Assembly: GCF_007747795.1 (NCBI RefSeq)
Contig: NZ_CP036275.1
Location: forward strand, 3,340,001 to 3,404,000
Length of the DNA: 64,000 nucleotides
Source of the DNA: Maioricimonas rarisocia
GTDB taxonomy: Bacteria > Planctomycetota > Planctomycetia > Planctomycetales > Planctomycetaceae
Reading direction: 5' to 3'
Notes under the pieces: generated by a model
What the model was told of the DNA's origin: nothing
The model's input: only the letters and a program-made list of their open reading frames with translations
The model's database searches: none
Shown here: positions 1 to 9,627 of the stretch, in pieces
Layout: each line of letters starts with the position of its first letter
Position numbering within the stretch: position 1 is the stretch's first letter
Position numbers and translations under genes: made by a program

Positions 1-1160
1 CGTCAGTGACACGATCGAACACCGTCGGCTCGACGAAATACCCCTTGTCGCCGAAGCGGTTGCCGCCGGTGACGCACTCGGCACCAGCCTGCTTCCCGCT
101 TTCGATGTACCGCATGATCTTGTCGAACTGGTCCCGGTCCACCTGGGGCCCCTGCACTGTTTCGGGGTCGAGCGGATTTCCGAGCTTGCGGTTCTTTGCC
201 CGCTCCGTCAGGCGCTCCACGAATGAGCCGTGGATCGATTCTTCAACGAACAGCCGGCTGCCTGCACAGCAGCATTGCCCCTGGTTGAAGAACAGCCCGA
301 ACTCCGCACCGGCAATCGCCTCGTCGAGATCGGCATCGGCGAAAACGATGTTCGGACTTTTGCCGCCCAGTTCGAACGTGCACCGCTTCAGCGTCGGAGC
401 GGCATCCCGCATGATCATCTGGGCGGTTTCCGTCGAACCAGTGAAGGCAATCTTGTCGACGTCAGGGTGTTTGACGATCGCCGCCCCCGTGTCGCCGTAG
501 CCCGGTACGATGTTGATCACGCCTGGAGGAAAGCCTGCTTCGAGGGCCAGTTCTCCCATCCGCAGGCAGGTGAGCGGGGTCTGCTCGGCCGGCTTCATGA
601 CGATCGTACAGCCCGCCGCGAGTGCCGGGCCCCACTTCCAGGCGACCATCAGCATCGGAAAGTTCCACGGGATGATCTGTCCGATGACGCCGACCGGCTC
701 CCGCCGAGTGTAGCAGAAGTAGTCCCCGCGGATCGGGATCGTCTGACCGTGAATCTTGTCCGCCCAGCCGGCGTAGTACCGCAGGCAATCAATAACCAGG
801 GGCAGGTCGGCTCCCCGGCTGTCACGGATCGGCTTGCCGTTGTCGAGCGTTTCGAGGGCCGCCAGTTCGTCGAAATTCTCTTCGAGCAGGTCGGCCAGTC
901 GGTTCATGAGCCGGCCCCGATCCCGCGCATCCATCTTTGACCAGTCGTCCGATTCAAATGCTTTGCGGGCTGCTTTGACCGCTCGATCGACGTCTTCCTC
1001 GTTGGCGCGGGCAACGTCGGCAATCGGTTCTTCGTTGACCGGATTGATCGTCTGAAACGTGTTGCCGCTGACCGAATCCTGCCATTCGCCGCCGATCAGC
1101 AAACGGGTCTGACGGATCTCGGGAGCGGACTGCGTCTGATTCTCGACGAGACTGGCCATA
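1..1160 (-). CDS. NAD(P)-dependent aldehyde dehydrogenase (3' end off window)
   Basis: The reverse-strand frame runs from an ATG at 1160 to the left edge without a stop, giving about 386 residues of a family usually near 490. Aldehyde dehydrogenases oxidise aldehydes to acids with NAD(P)+ in the cytoplasm. Visible family signatures, in order, are IPWNFPMLM (Rossmann region), FTGSTE (cofactor binding), [10 protein letters not shown] with the general-base Glu, and [12 protein letters not shown] with the nucleophilic Cys. The order and spacing match the betaine/retinal aldehyde dehydrogenase group, but the substrate cannot be read from the sequence. It is divergent from the glycosidase-like gene that starts at 1417. 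The last 100 or so residues lie outside the window. Confidence 0.93.
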
Positions 1161-1416
1161 GCTGAGACTCCTATGCATGAGCGCCTGCTTCGCGTTGGCC
1201 GGACTCCGCATTCCGGCGGCAAAGCATCGGGTGAGAGGTGAGAGTCGACACTTTCCATTCTACGTTCGGTACGGGAGCAGGCGAAGGCGCACGCCCGGCC
1301 GGCTTGCTGGCGGCCAGCGGCGTCGATGCATTACAAACGCCCTCTCATCGGGCAATGCGACGCCGCCAGGTGGCGTCCAATCTGATCTTCTCGACACCGT
1401 TGCAGGGAGAAACACC

Positions 1417-2397
1417 GTGAGTGCTGCCGATCCACGCCATTGGGGCCAGGTCCCCGTCTTCGATCCTCAGTCCGGCCAGGTGGTTGTCGAGCCGACCGGC
1501 AGCGGAAAGGGGTACTGGGTCGGTGCGCCGGGCGTCTACTACGATGTCGAGTCGGCGACGTTCTACCTCACCTATCGCGTTCGCCGACCGCGTGGCGTCG
1601 AGCCGGATCGCGGTGCCGAGATCCACATCGCCCGCAGCAGCGATGGGATCCAGTTCGAGGAGATCTGGGTTGGTCGCAAGGAGGAGCTGAACACGACCAG
1701 CATTGAGCGCTGCGTAATTGCGCGTAGTGATTCGGGGGCCTGGCGGCTGTATGTCAGCTACGTCGATCCGGAAGACGCCCGCTGGCGGACTGATGTCACT
1801 GAAGCGAACGCGCCCGACGCCTTCAAGCTGGCCGACTGCCGGCCTGTCCTTACCCCCGCACAGCTCGGCGTCGAAGGGGTGAAGGACCCGTTCCTCTTTC
1901 GCGTTGGCGGGATGCTGCACATGATCGTCAGCTTCGCGACCGCGGATCAGTCCGCCAGTCACGACGAACTGCACGGCACCCACGATGCTTACAACACGGG
2001 CCTGATCAGATCCCGCACCGGCCTGGCGACCAGCGTCGACGGCCAGACCTGGAACTGGGAAGGGGAAATCTTCGGCCCGAGCGAGAGCGGCTGGGACTGC
2101 TACTGCGCCCGCATTGGCAGCGTGTGGCGACAGGACGGACTGTGGATAGGGTATTACGACGGCTCCGCCGACGTCAGCGAGAACTACGAGGAGCGGGTGG
2201 GGCTTGTCTGCGGATCGGACCTGCACAGCCTGAAGCGGATGACGCCGGATGGCCCGCTGATGATCCAGCCGAACGCCAGCGGAGCCCTGCGGTACTTCGA
2301 CGTGGTTGCCCTCGAAGATCGCACGCTCATCTATTACGAGACGGCCCGGGAAGACGGCAGCCACGACCTGCGGGTGTTTGTCGCACCGGCGGTGTAG
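1417..2397 (+). CDS. Five-bladed beta-propeller glycosidase-like protein
   Basis: This 326-residue protein has no signal peptide. The GTG at 1417 is preferred because AGGGAG lies just upstream (about 1404) and because the in-frame extension back to 1177 is Arg-rich and unlike protein. Repeated stretches such as YWVGAPGVYYD, FYLTYRVRRP, IHIARSSDGIQFE, VKDPFLFRVGGMLHMIVS and WDCYCARIGSVW resemble blades of GH43/GH130-type propellers, where acidic residues at blade starts (here VKDPF) commonly line the active site. A role in glycoside hydrolysis or phosphorolysis is inferred from fold only. The stop is followed almost at once by a dispersed hairpin repeat and then the tandem array. Confidence is good for a real gene and moderate for the fold. 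Confidence 0.75.
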   Translation: MSAADPRHWGQVPVFDPQSGQVVVEPTGSGKGYWVGAPGVYYDVESATFYLTYRVRRPRGVEPDRGAEIHIARSSDGIQFEEIWVGRKEELNTTSIERCVIARSDSGAWRLYVSYVDPEDARWRTDVTEANAPDAFKLADCRPVLTPAQLGVEGVKDPFLFRVGGMLHMIVSFATADQSASHDELHGTHDAYNTGLIRSRTGLATSVDGQTWNWEGEIFGPSESGWDCYCARIGSVWRQDGLWIGYYDGSADVSENYEERVGLVCGSDLHSLKRMTPDGPLMIQPNASGALRYFDVVALEDRTLIYYETAREDGSHDLRVFVAPAV

Positions 2398-2415
2398 TGC
2401 CGTGCTGGGACCTGA

Positions 2416-2500
2416 GGTAGGGCCGGCTGTTGCCGGCCGTCGGACGTCTTAGCGCGTCACAATCCTGGCGGGTAGCCCCGGTTCTCTGAACCGGGGTCGC
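2416..2500. repeat. Composite two-hairpin dispersed repeat
   Basis: The first part is a GTAGGGCCGGC element that folds as GGCCGGC-tgtt-GCCGGCC (2421-2438). The second folds as CCCCGGTTC-tct-GAACCGGGG (2476-2496) followed by TCGCG. The same pair in the same order and orientation occurs at 9801-9875, and the first hairpin alone at 21404-21421. It begins 18 bases after the stop of the preceding gene. This is a REP-like intergenic element; its function is unknown. Confidence 0.8.
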
Positions 2501-2621
2501 GCAGCGACAAGAGGTTGTGTGAGCGCATTCGGATGATCTGCGTTCCACCTCTCGCCGGCTGCGTGTGCTTCCGGGTGAAACCCGTTCACGTGAGCTGGGG
2601 CCTCCGCTGCGCTTCGACCGT

Positions 2622-4450
2622 CAGCCGCCCAGCGCCCCTCGTAGTGCGATGCTGGGACCAGTCCCAGCCTCCGTTGGGAAGGGCGATGTCACCCATGGAT
2701 TTGTAGGGTGCTGTCGCCGCAGGCGACGCACCATGGATCTGGAGAGGACGTCCTTCCGACGAGCGGTGGTGCGTCACGACCATCGTCACAGTGAAGCAGC
2801 GACCAACGGCCGGTGCGAACCTTGCACGAGCTGCAATGTTTCCCTGCCGGTCGTGACACACCCTACAGCGTTGGGCCCCAACCGTCAGCCGCCCAGCGCC
2901 CCTCGTAGTGCGATGCTGGGACCAGTCCCAGCCTCCGTTGGGAAGGGCGATGTCACCCATGGATTTGTAGGGTGCTGTCGCCGCAGGCGACGCACCATGG
3001 ATCTGGAGAGGACGTCCTTCCGGCGAGCGGTGGTGCGTCACGACCATCTTCACCACAGAGCAGCGATTACAGCCGGATCGAACCTCGCACGAGCTGCAAT
3101 GTTTCCCTGCCGGTCGTGACACACCCTACAGCGTTGGGCCCCAACCGTCAGCCGCCCAGCGCCCCTCGTGGTGCGATGCTGGGACCAGTCCCAGCCTACG
3201 TTGGGAAGGGCGATGTCACCCATGGATTTGTAGAGTGCTGTCGCCGCAGGCGACGCACCATTGATCTGTTGAGGACGTTCCTCCGGCGAGCGGTGGTGCG
3301 TCACGACCGTGGTCACCACAGAGCAGCGCTTACAGCCGGATCGAACCTCGCACGGGCGGCAATGTTTCCCACCCGGTCGTGACACACCCTACAGCGTTGC
3401 GCCCCGACCGTCAGCCGCCCACCGCCCCTCGTGGTGCAATGCTGGGACCAGTCCCAGTCTCCGTTGGGAAGGGCGATGTCACCCATGGATTTGTAGGGTG
3501 CTGTCGCCGCAGGCGACGCACCATCGATCTGGAGAGGACGTCCTTCCGACGAGCGATGGTGCGTCACGACCGTCGTCACAGCGAAGCAGCGACCAACGGC
3601 CGGTGCGAACCTTTCACGAGCTGCAATGTTTCCCTGCCGGTCGTGACACACCCTACAGCGTTGCGTTTCGACCGTCAGCCGCCCAGCGCCCCTCGTGGTG
3701 CGATGCTGGGACCAGTCCCAGCCTCCGTTGGGAAGGGCGATGTCACCCATGGATTTGTAGGGTGCTGTCGCCGCAGGCGACGCACCATGGATCTGGAGAG
3801 GACGTCCCCACGACGAGCGGTGGTGCGTCACGACCGTCTTCACCACAGAGCAGCGCTTACAGCCGGATCGAACCTCGCACGAGCTGCAATGTTTCCCTGC
3901 CGGTCGTGACACACCCTACAGCGTTGGGCCCCAACCGTCAGCCGCCCAGCGCCCCTCGTAGTGCGATGCTGGGACCAGTCCCAGCATCCGATGGGAAGGG
4001 CGATGTCACCCATGGATTTGTAGGGTGCTGTCGCCGTAGGCGACGCACCATGGATCTGTTGAGGACGTTCCTCCGACGAGCGATGGTGCGTCACGACCGT
4101 CGTCACAGCGAAGCAGCGACCAACGGCCGGCGCGAACCTTTCACGAGCTGCAATGTTTCCCTGCCGGTCGTGACACACCCTACAGCGTTGCGTCCCGACC
4201 GTCAGCCGCCCAGCGCCCCTCGTGGTGCGATGCTGGGACCAGTCCCAGCCTCCGTTGGGAAGGGCGATGTCACCCATGGATTTGTAGGGTGCTGTCGCCG
4301 CAGGCGACGCACCATGGATCTGGAGAGGACGTCCCCACGACGAGCGGTGGTGCGTCACGACCGTCTTCACCACAGAGCAGCGCTCACAGCCGGATCGAAC
4401 CTCGCCCGACCGGCAAAGTTTCCTTCCCGGTCGTGACACACCCTACAGCG
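2622..4450. repeat. Seven-copy 263/264-bp tandem repeat array
   Basis: Units start at about 2622, 2886, 3149, 3412, 3676, 3939 and 4203, giving periods of 264, 263, 263, 264, 263 and 264. Two subtypes differ near the middle: type A (264 bp, with GAAGCAGCGACCAACGGCC) and type B (263 bp, with CAGAGCAGCG-TTACAGCCGG), in the order A B B A B A B. Each unit holds the palindrome CTGGGACcaGTCCCAG, a hairpin around GTCGCCgcaGGCGAC, and an outer inverted repeat TGTAGGGTG ... CACACCCTACA. The array fills the gap between two convergent genes and ends next to the TAG stop of the downstream one. Long open frames on both strands arise because the units are near-multiples of three; they are not called as genes. 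Confidence 0.92.
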
Positions 4451-6094
4451 CTACGGCCCGAGCATCTCGGCGAAATGGAAACCGTCCACCCGCGTCACCG
4501 TCGCGATGGCTGCGACGACTTGCAGGATGGCAATTCCCCACCACAGCCGGTCGTGATGCCAGGTGCGATCTGCATTTTCAGAGTCGTTGCCGGTCGCCGT
4601 CCACGAAGCAGCCGCGATCAGCACCCAGGGCATCAGCACGATCCACAGCCGGGCCGCCTCCCCCATGTTCTTGCCCGAGAGCCACAGCAGCCCCCACATC
4701 CCTGCCCCGCTGATCGCCGCAATGTGAGCCGTCGATGCCAGCGGCCGATGCACGGATCTCACGAGCCCCGCCACCGCGAGCGTGGTGAGCGGCAGTCCCA
4801 CGGCAAATGCCATCTCGAGTGGATTGACCGCCAGCCATGCGGCGTACGTGCGGACGTTGTGATCGTAGAACAACGCATGGTTGCTCAGGTTCCACAGCCA
4901 GACGCGGATCAGGTTCACATCGGCAAGAGCCGCGAACAGGATGATCGGCAGGAGCACGCCGGCAATCACAGCCAGCCCGGCTCGAATCCACTGCCGGATG
5001 ACGTCGCTCCGCTTCCCTTCCCGAATGTCGCGCACGGAGAGCAGCACGGTTTCCACGCCCAGGATTGCACACGCCGGCAGCACCGCCAGGCTCAGCGTCA
5101 TGCCGGCAACGGCAACGAACCCGCCAACAAACGGACGCACGAACGATCCGCGCTCCCAGCCGGTCAGCCACAGCCACGCGGCCGACAACGCGAACAACGG
5201 GTACAGCAGATCGGACTTGGGACTGAAGATTGCCAGAGCGGGAACCAGCGGCCAGAGTGCTGACCATTTCCATGCATCACGCGGTGGCAGCCATCGTCGC
5301 AACAGGGCAAACAGCGGCACAACGCAGCCGGCTGCTGCGAGCAGGGTGAGGACCGTCGCCAGCCAGAGCGTCGCGGTATCCGCCGGTGTGAGCGGATGCC
5401 CCGAAGCGACCGCCGACTGGTTGAGAATCGCCAGCGATTCTTCAATCCGTGGGGGGATCGTCGCGTTCGCCGCGGCGGTCAATGCGGGCACCGACTCGCA
5501 AAGACCGTGCAGCAGGCGGTATCCGAGCGTCAGCCCCGGCGGATGTGTGCCGATGTGCAGATAGTCCTGCTCGGCCAGAAGTTCCTCGTAGTCCCGCAGG
5601 AACTCGGCCGTGTCGCTGACTTCGTACCGTGCCTGCCAGAAGTATCCCGAGAATCGGGGGTAGTAGATGACGAACGGCTGCTTCGACGTTCCGTGAATGC
5701 CGGGGATCGTGCTCTGAATGCCCCAGATCCAGCACCAGCCGGCAGCGACCAGCAAAGTCAGCCAACCCGCCTGTTTCAGCCGCGAGGTCGATTCGATCCT
5801 GCTCGCGCCGAAGCGGACGAACCCGAGATACGCAGCTCCGGCGACGGCCGCAAGAAACCAGCCTCCGAGAGGAAACACCTCGTACGCGATGCGGTCCCAG
5901 GTCCATTCGCCCGGCACGCCGAGCGGCAGGTCGGTGAGCCAAAGCAGAGAGGCTCCGACAAGCGTCAGCAGCAGCGAGACCACCAGCAGCAGGTTGACCA
6001 TGCGGAGTGTCCAGCCGGCAGGCGGTTTGGTCCGGTCCCTTCGAGGTGCTCTCAGTCGCTGATCGGCATGCAGACCCGGGGCTGATGCAGACAA
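4451..6094 (-). CDS. Polytopic membrane protein, GT-C glycosyltransferase-like
   Basis: This 547-residue protein has about ten hydrophobic segments, starting with one at residues 32-53. A HIGTHPPG motif in a non-membrane loop near residue 183 resembles the HPP loop of GT39/GT-C mannosyltransferase-like proteins, which transfer sugars from polyprenyl phosphates at the membrane. The ATG at 6094 overlaps the 3' end of hom by 43 bases; an internal ATG at 6001 (MVNLLLVV) is an alternative start that keeps all membrane segments and removes the overlap. It is co-directional with hom and probably co-transcribed. Its TAG stop abuts the tandem repeat array. Glycosyl transfer is an inference from topology plus one motif; it may simply be an uncharacterised membrane protein. 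Confidence 0.7.
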   Translation of the reverse strand: MSASAPGLHADQRLRAPRRDRTKPPAGWTLRMVNLLLVVSLLLTLVGASLLWLTDLPLGVPGEWTWDRIAYEVFPLGGWFLAAVAGAAYLGFVRFGASRIESTSRLKQAGWLTLLVAAGWCWIWGIQSTIPGIHGTSKQPFVIYYPRFSGYFWQARYEVSDTAEFLRDYEELLAEQDYLHIGTHPPGLTLGYRLLHGLCESVPALTAAANATIPPRIEESLAILNQSAVASGHPLTPADTATLWLATVLTLLAAAGCVVPLFALLRRWLPPRDAWKWSALWPLVPALAIFSPKSDLLYPLFALSAAWLWLTGWERGSFVRPFVGGFVAVAGMTLSLAVLPACAILGVETVLLSVRDIREGKRSDVIRQWIRAGLAVIAGVLLPIILFAALADVNLIRVWLWNLSNHALFYDHNVRTYAAWLAVNPLEMAFAVGLPLTTLAVAGLVRSVHRPLASTAHIAAISGAGMWGLLWLSGKNMGEAARLWIVLMPWVLIAAASWTATGNDSENADRTWHHDRLWWGIAILQVVAAIATVTRVDGFHFAEMLGP

Positions 6095-7368
6095 TCGAGC
6101 TGATCCAGCTCGGTGAGCGCGGCCTGAATCCGCCCTTCCCGCGTGCGGTGGGTCATGATCACCAGCGGCACCGGCGGAGCGCCATCCGTCCCCGCCTGCT
6201 CATCGTACTCGGGGGACTCGTGCTGAATCACCGAGGCCAGGCTGATCTGGTGCCGGCCCAGGATATCCGTGATATCGGCCATCACGTGCGGTCGATCGTC
6301 CACCTGCAGGCGGAGGTAGTAACGGCGGAAGATCTCTTCGGCCGGCTGAATCGGCAATGCCTTGTGTTCGATCCACAGGTCCAGATGCGGAAACGTCAGC
6401 TGCGCCCGGCCGATGGCGACGTCAATCAGGTTGGCGGCGACGGACGAGGCGGTCGGCATCTGCCCGGCCCCGTATCCCGACAGCCACGTGGTTCCCACGG
6501 CGTCGCCGGTGAGCGCCACCATGTTATTCGGTCCATCCACCTGGGCCAGCGGCCGATCGTGGCGGATGAGCGTCGGTTGCGTGTGCATTTCCAGCTTGCC
6601 GTCGACCAGTTTGACCGTGGCCAGCAGCTTGACGGCGTAGCCGAGTTCGTCGGCGTATTTCAGATCGGCCAGTTCGATCGTGTCGATACCCTGCACCGGG
6701 AATTTCTCGGGACCGACCTGAGTGCCGAATGCGAGCAGCGTCAGCAGACCGAGCTTCTGGGCGGCGTCGGTCCCCTTCACATCCATCGAGGGATCGGCCT
6801 CGGCGTAACCCAGTTCCTGTGCCTTGCGGACGACGTCGTCGTAGGCGGCGTCGTTGGTGAACATCTCCGTCAGGATGAAGTTGCTCGTCCCGTTGAGAAT
6901 CGCCTCAATCGTGTGGACCTGGTTCGCGGCCAGCGACTGCCCCAGCACTTCGATGATCGGCACGCCCCCCGCGACGGCTGCCTCGAAGGCGATGCAGCGA
7001 CCGAACTCGCGAGCCTGACGGAACAGTTCCAGCCCGTGTTCGCACAGCAGGGCTTTGTTGGCAGTGACAACATCCTTGCCGGCGGCCAGTGCGTCGAGCA
7101 CGAGTTCCCGGGCCGGGCTGAGCCCGCCGATCAGCTCGACGACGACATCTACGTCGGGATCGCGGGCGACGGCGGCGGCATCGTCGGTCAGGATCGACGC
7201 GGGAAGGTCGATCTCCCGCGGCTTGTCGAGACTGCGGACCGCCACCCGCGTCAGCTCAATCGGACGTCCGGCGCGTCGTGTGACGCGATCCGCATGATCG
7301 AGGAGAATGCGGCTCACGCCGGTTCCCACGGTACCCAGGCCAATCAACCCGACGCGCAGCGGCTGCAT
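6052..7368 (-). CDS. hom: Homoserine dehydrogenase
   Basis: This 438-residue cytoplasmic enzyme reduces aspartate semialdehyde to homoserine for threonine and methionine synthesis. The N-terminus LRVGLIGLGTVGTGV is the Rossmann glycine loop. VVVELIGG and DVVTANKALL follow, then the catalytic-domain signatures FEAAVAGGVPII and LNGTSNFIL, and the family stretch YAEADPSMDVKGTDAAQKL. A C-terminal ACT-like region (about residue 345 on, YYLRLQVDDRPHVMADIT) fits the usual feedback-regulated form of about 430 residues. The ATG at 7368 is directly before the Rossmann motif. The gene is divergent from mqnA. No aspartokinase or threonine synthase gene is nearby. Confidence 0.96.
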   Translation of the reverse strand: MQPLRVGLIGLGTVGTGVSRILLDHADRVTRRAGRPIELTRVAVRSLDKPREIDLPASILTDDAAAVARDPDVDVVVELIGGLSPARELVLDALAAGKDVVTANKALLCEHGLELFRQAREFGRCIAFEAAVAGGVPIIEVLGQSLAANQVHTIEAILNGTSNFILTEMFTNDAAYDDVVRKAQELGYAEADPSMDVKGTDAAQKLGLLTLLAFGTQVGPEKFPVQGIDTIELADLKYADELGYAVKLLATVKLVDGKLEMHTQPTLIRHDRPLAQVDGPNNMVALTGDAVGTTWLSGYGAGQMPTASSVAANLIDVAIGRAQLTFPHLDLWIEHKALPIQPAEEIFRRYYLRLQVDDRPHVMADITDILGRHQISLASVIQHESPEYDEQAGTDGAPPVPLVIMTHRTREGRIQAALTELDQLDCLHQPRVCMPISD

Positions 7369-7456
7369 GTGATTCCCGTTAATCCACAGAGACTTCGACG
7401 GTTAGGAATTCGGTCGCATGGTAGCCAGTCCCCCGAACATTGAACAAGGCCGTCGT

Positions 7457-7484
7457 TTGCGACCTTTCCGCTGTCCCGTATAAT
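7457..7484 (+). promoter_or_regulatory. Sigma-70-type promoter upstream of mqnA
   Basis: A perfect TATAAT at 7479-7484 is preceded by TTGCGA at 7457-7462 with a 16-base spacer. It lies about 30 bases upstream of the mqnA start, in the divergent hom-mqnA gap. Seen by eye only; no transcript data. Confidence 0.55.
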
Positions 7485-7513
7485 CCGGGCCACGTTGCGA
7501 GGTGACAGCCAAA

Positions 7514-8395
7514 ATGATTCAAAGCAGCCGCATGTCTGAAACTGACCCGACGGACCGGGTACGCATTGGTGCCGTCCGATATTTGAACTCCAAGCCCCTC
7601 ATCGAAGGCCTGCCAGCGACGATTCCGGGTGCGGAACTTGTTCTCGATGTCCCCAGCCGACTGGCCGACGACCTGGCCGCGGGAAAACTGGACGTCGCGT
7701 TGATTCCCTCCGTCGAAGCCTTCAGCGATGCGAATTACGTGGCCGTCTCCGACGCCTGCGTCGCCACGCGGGGGCCGGTGCTGAGCGTGAAACTGTACAG
7801 CCGGGTGCATCCGGGCCAGATTCGCACGCTCGCGCTCGACGAAGGCTCGCGGACCAGCGCGGCTCTGGTGAAGATCCTGCTGGAGGAGCGGTACGGCGTC
7901 ACTCCCCAGGTGGAATCGTTGCCGCTGCAGGCGACCACCCGCGACACATCGGCCGATGCCGTTCTGTTGATTGGCGACCGGGCGATCCATCCGCCGGAGG
8001 AGTCGTTCCACACCGTCTGGGATCTGGGGACCGAATGGTCCACCTGGACGGGTTTGCCGTTCGTCTTCGCAATGTGGGTGGCCCGCCGCGACCGGCCGGG
8101 CGTGGAATTGGGCAAACCGCTGGGGGCCGTGCGGGATCGGGGACTCGATGTCATTTCCGACATTGCCCGCCGCGAGGGTCCGCAGCTCGGAATGAGTCAG
8201 CCCGCGGCACTCGAGTACCTGACGAAGAACCTGCACTTTCACCTGGGCTCTGCAGAGCGGAACGGGCTGCAACTGTTCCGGAAGCTGGCGACCCGACTCG
8301 GGCTGGTCCCGGACCTGGGCCACACGTTGTTTGCGCCGTCACCTTCACGCATTGCGAGCTCGCCCGTGACGTCTGCTGCCGCGACGTCCCATTGA
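7514..8395 (+). CDS. mqnA: Chorismate dehydratase MqnA (futalosine pathway)
   Basis: MqnA removes water from chorismate to give 3-[(1-carboxyvinyl)oxy]benzoate, the first step of the futalosine route to menaquinone. RIGAVRYLNSKPLIEGL at the N-terminus is the family signature; LAAGKLDVALIPSVEAF and VLLIGDRAIHPP follow in the usual places, and the 293-residue length is typical. The ATG at 7514 is preferred because GAGGTG at 7499-7504 is well spaced; GTG at 7502 and ATG at 7532 are alternatives. It is followed 47 bases later by mqnC, so the two are probably one transcript driven by the promoter at 7457-7484. Confidence 0.93.
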   Translation: MIQSSRMSETDPTDRVRIGAVRYLNSKPLIEGLPATIPGAELVLDVPSRLADDLAAGKLDVALIPSVEAFSDANYVAVSDACVATRGPVLSVKLYSRVHPGQIRTLALDEGSRTSAALVKILLEERYGVTPQVESLPLQATTRDTSADAVLLIGDRAIHPPEESFHTVWDLGTEWSTWTGLPFVFAMWVARRDRPGVELGKPLGAVRDRGLDVISDIARREGPQLGMSQPAALEYLTKNLHFHLGSAERNGLQLFRKLATRLGLVPDLGHTLFAPSPSRIASSPVTSAAATSH

Positions 8396-8442
8396 TTTCA
8401 CCGCGGCCCGTGCCGCGAACTTCAGCCAGACCTGGTGCCTGA

Positions 8443-9627
8443 ATGATTGCCCCGATTGACCGGACCATCGCCCCCATCCTGGAGAAGGCGACCGCAGGCG
8501 AGCGGATTTCCGCTGACGAAGCGGTCACGCTGCTGCAGTCGCACGATCTGACGGCGATCGGTCAGGCAGCTGATGCCGTGACCCGCCGGCTGCATCCGGA
8601 GCCATACCGCACGTACAACATCGATCGGAACATCAACTACTCCAACGTCTGTGCGGCGATCTGTGACTTCTGTGCCTTCTATCGCCCGGTCGGTCACAGC
8701 GAAGCGTACGTTCTCTCCGAAGAAGTGCTGCACCAGAAGATTCAGGAGACTGTGGATCTTGGCGGGGATCAGATTCTCCTGCAGGGAGGCCTGCATCCGC
8801 AGTTGCCGCTCGAGTGGTACGAAGACCTCCTGCGTGGCATGAAGGAGAAGTTCCCGCAGGTCAACGTGCACGGCTTCAGCCCGCCCGAACTGTGGCACTT
8901 CCACAAGATCAGCAAGCTGCCGCTCGAAGAGGTCCTGCAGCGTCTGCGCGACGCCGGGCTGGGAAGTTTGCCCGGTGGCGGCGGCGAGATTCTGGTGGAC
9001 CGCGTCCGCAAGGCGATCACGCGCGGAAAGGTTCTGACCGACGGCTGGCTGGAAGTGAACCGGGTCTGGCACCGCATCGGCGGGAAGAGCACCTGCACGA
9101 TGATGTTCGGTCACGTCGAGACGCTGGAGGAACGGGTCGAACACCTCGACCGCCTGCGGCAGGTGCAGGACGAGACCGGCGGCTTCACCGCCTTCATCTG
9201 CTGGACGCATCAGCCACCCGATCACGCACCCTGGTTCGGCGGCGATCGAAAAGGGGGGACCGACATGTCGCAGCTCCCCCCCGCCGGTGCCTTCGAGTAT
9301 CTCAAGACGCAGGCGGTTTCGCGGCTGTATCTGGACAACATTCCGAACGTGCAGTCGTCGTGGGTGACGCAGGGGGAGAAGATTGGCCAGATTGCCCTGC
9401 GGTTCGGCGCCAACGACATGGGGAGTCTGATGATCGAGGAGAACGTCGTCTCGCAGGCCGGGACGGTGTTCCATCTGACGGTCGAGTCGATCCGCCGATG
9501 CATCACCGAGGCGGGATACATTCCGCGCCAGCGGAACGTCTACTACGAGTACATCGACGAGTGGCCCCCGGCTGAGGGAACCTCACCACAGACGCCGTCG
9601 GGGCCGTCGTTGCCGGTGATCTCGTAA
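8443..9627 (+). CDS. mqnC: Cyclic dehypoxanthinyl futalosine synthase MqnC (radical SAM)
   Basis: This 394-residue radical SAM enzyme cyclises dehypoxanthine futalosine in menaquinone synthesis. The 4Fe-4S motif is C70-x3-C74-x2-C77 (CAAICDFC), preceded by NINYSNV. LLQGGLHPQLPLEWYEDLL, HGFSPPELWH and LPGGGGEIL are typical of MqnC; the related MqnE (aminofutalosine synthase) differs at these positions but is the main alternative. The ATG at 8443 is the first in frame. It is co-directional with mqnA. The TAA stop is directly joined to a copy of the dispersed repeat described at 9628. Confidence 0.9.
   Translation: MIAPIDRTIAPILEKATAGERISADEAVTLLQSHDLTAIGQAADAVTRRLHPEPYRTYNIDRNINYSNVCAAICDFCAFYRPVGHSEAYVLSEEVLHQKIQETVDLGGDQILLQGGLHPQLPLEWYEDLLRGMKEKFPQVNVHGFSPPELWHFHKISKLPLEEVLQRLRDAGLGSLPGGGGEILVDRVRKAITRGKVLTDGWLEVNRVWHRIGGKSTCTMMFGHVETLEERVEHLDRLRQVQDETGGFTAFICWTHQPPDHAPWFGGDRKGGTDMSQLPPAGAFEYLKTQAVSRLYLDNIPNVQSSWVTQGEKIGQIALRFGANDMGSLMIEENVVSQAGTVFHLTVESIRRCITEAGYIPRQRNVYYEYIDEWPPAEGTSPQTPSGPSLPVIS

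Noticed and set aside
1345-2364. 339-residue minus-strand frame opposite the glycosidase-like gene
   Set aside because: It is the shadow of a gene with clear protein-like composition and a ribosome site on the plus strand.
2586-4439. Long open frames on both strands across the tandem array, up to 375 residues
   Set aside because: They exist because the repeat unit length is close to a multiple of three and has few stops in several frames. The same peptide patterns recur in shifted frames on both strands, with no signal, domain or ribosome site.
2622-4450. CRISPR array
   Set aside because: Units are 263/264 bp with almost no unique spacers, and no cas gene is present.
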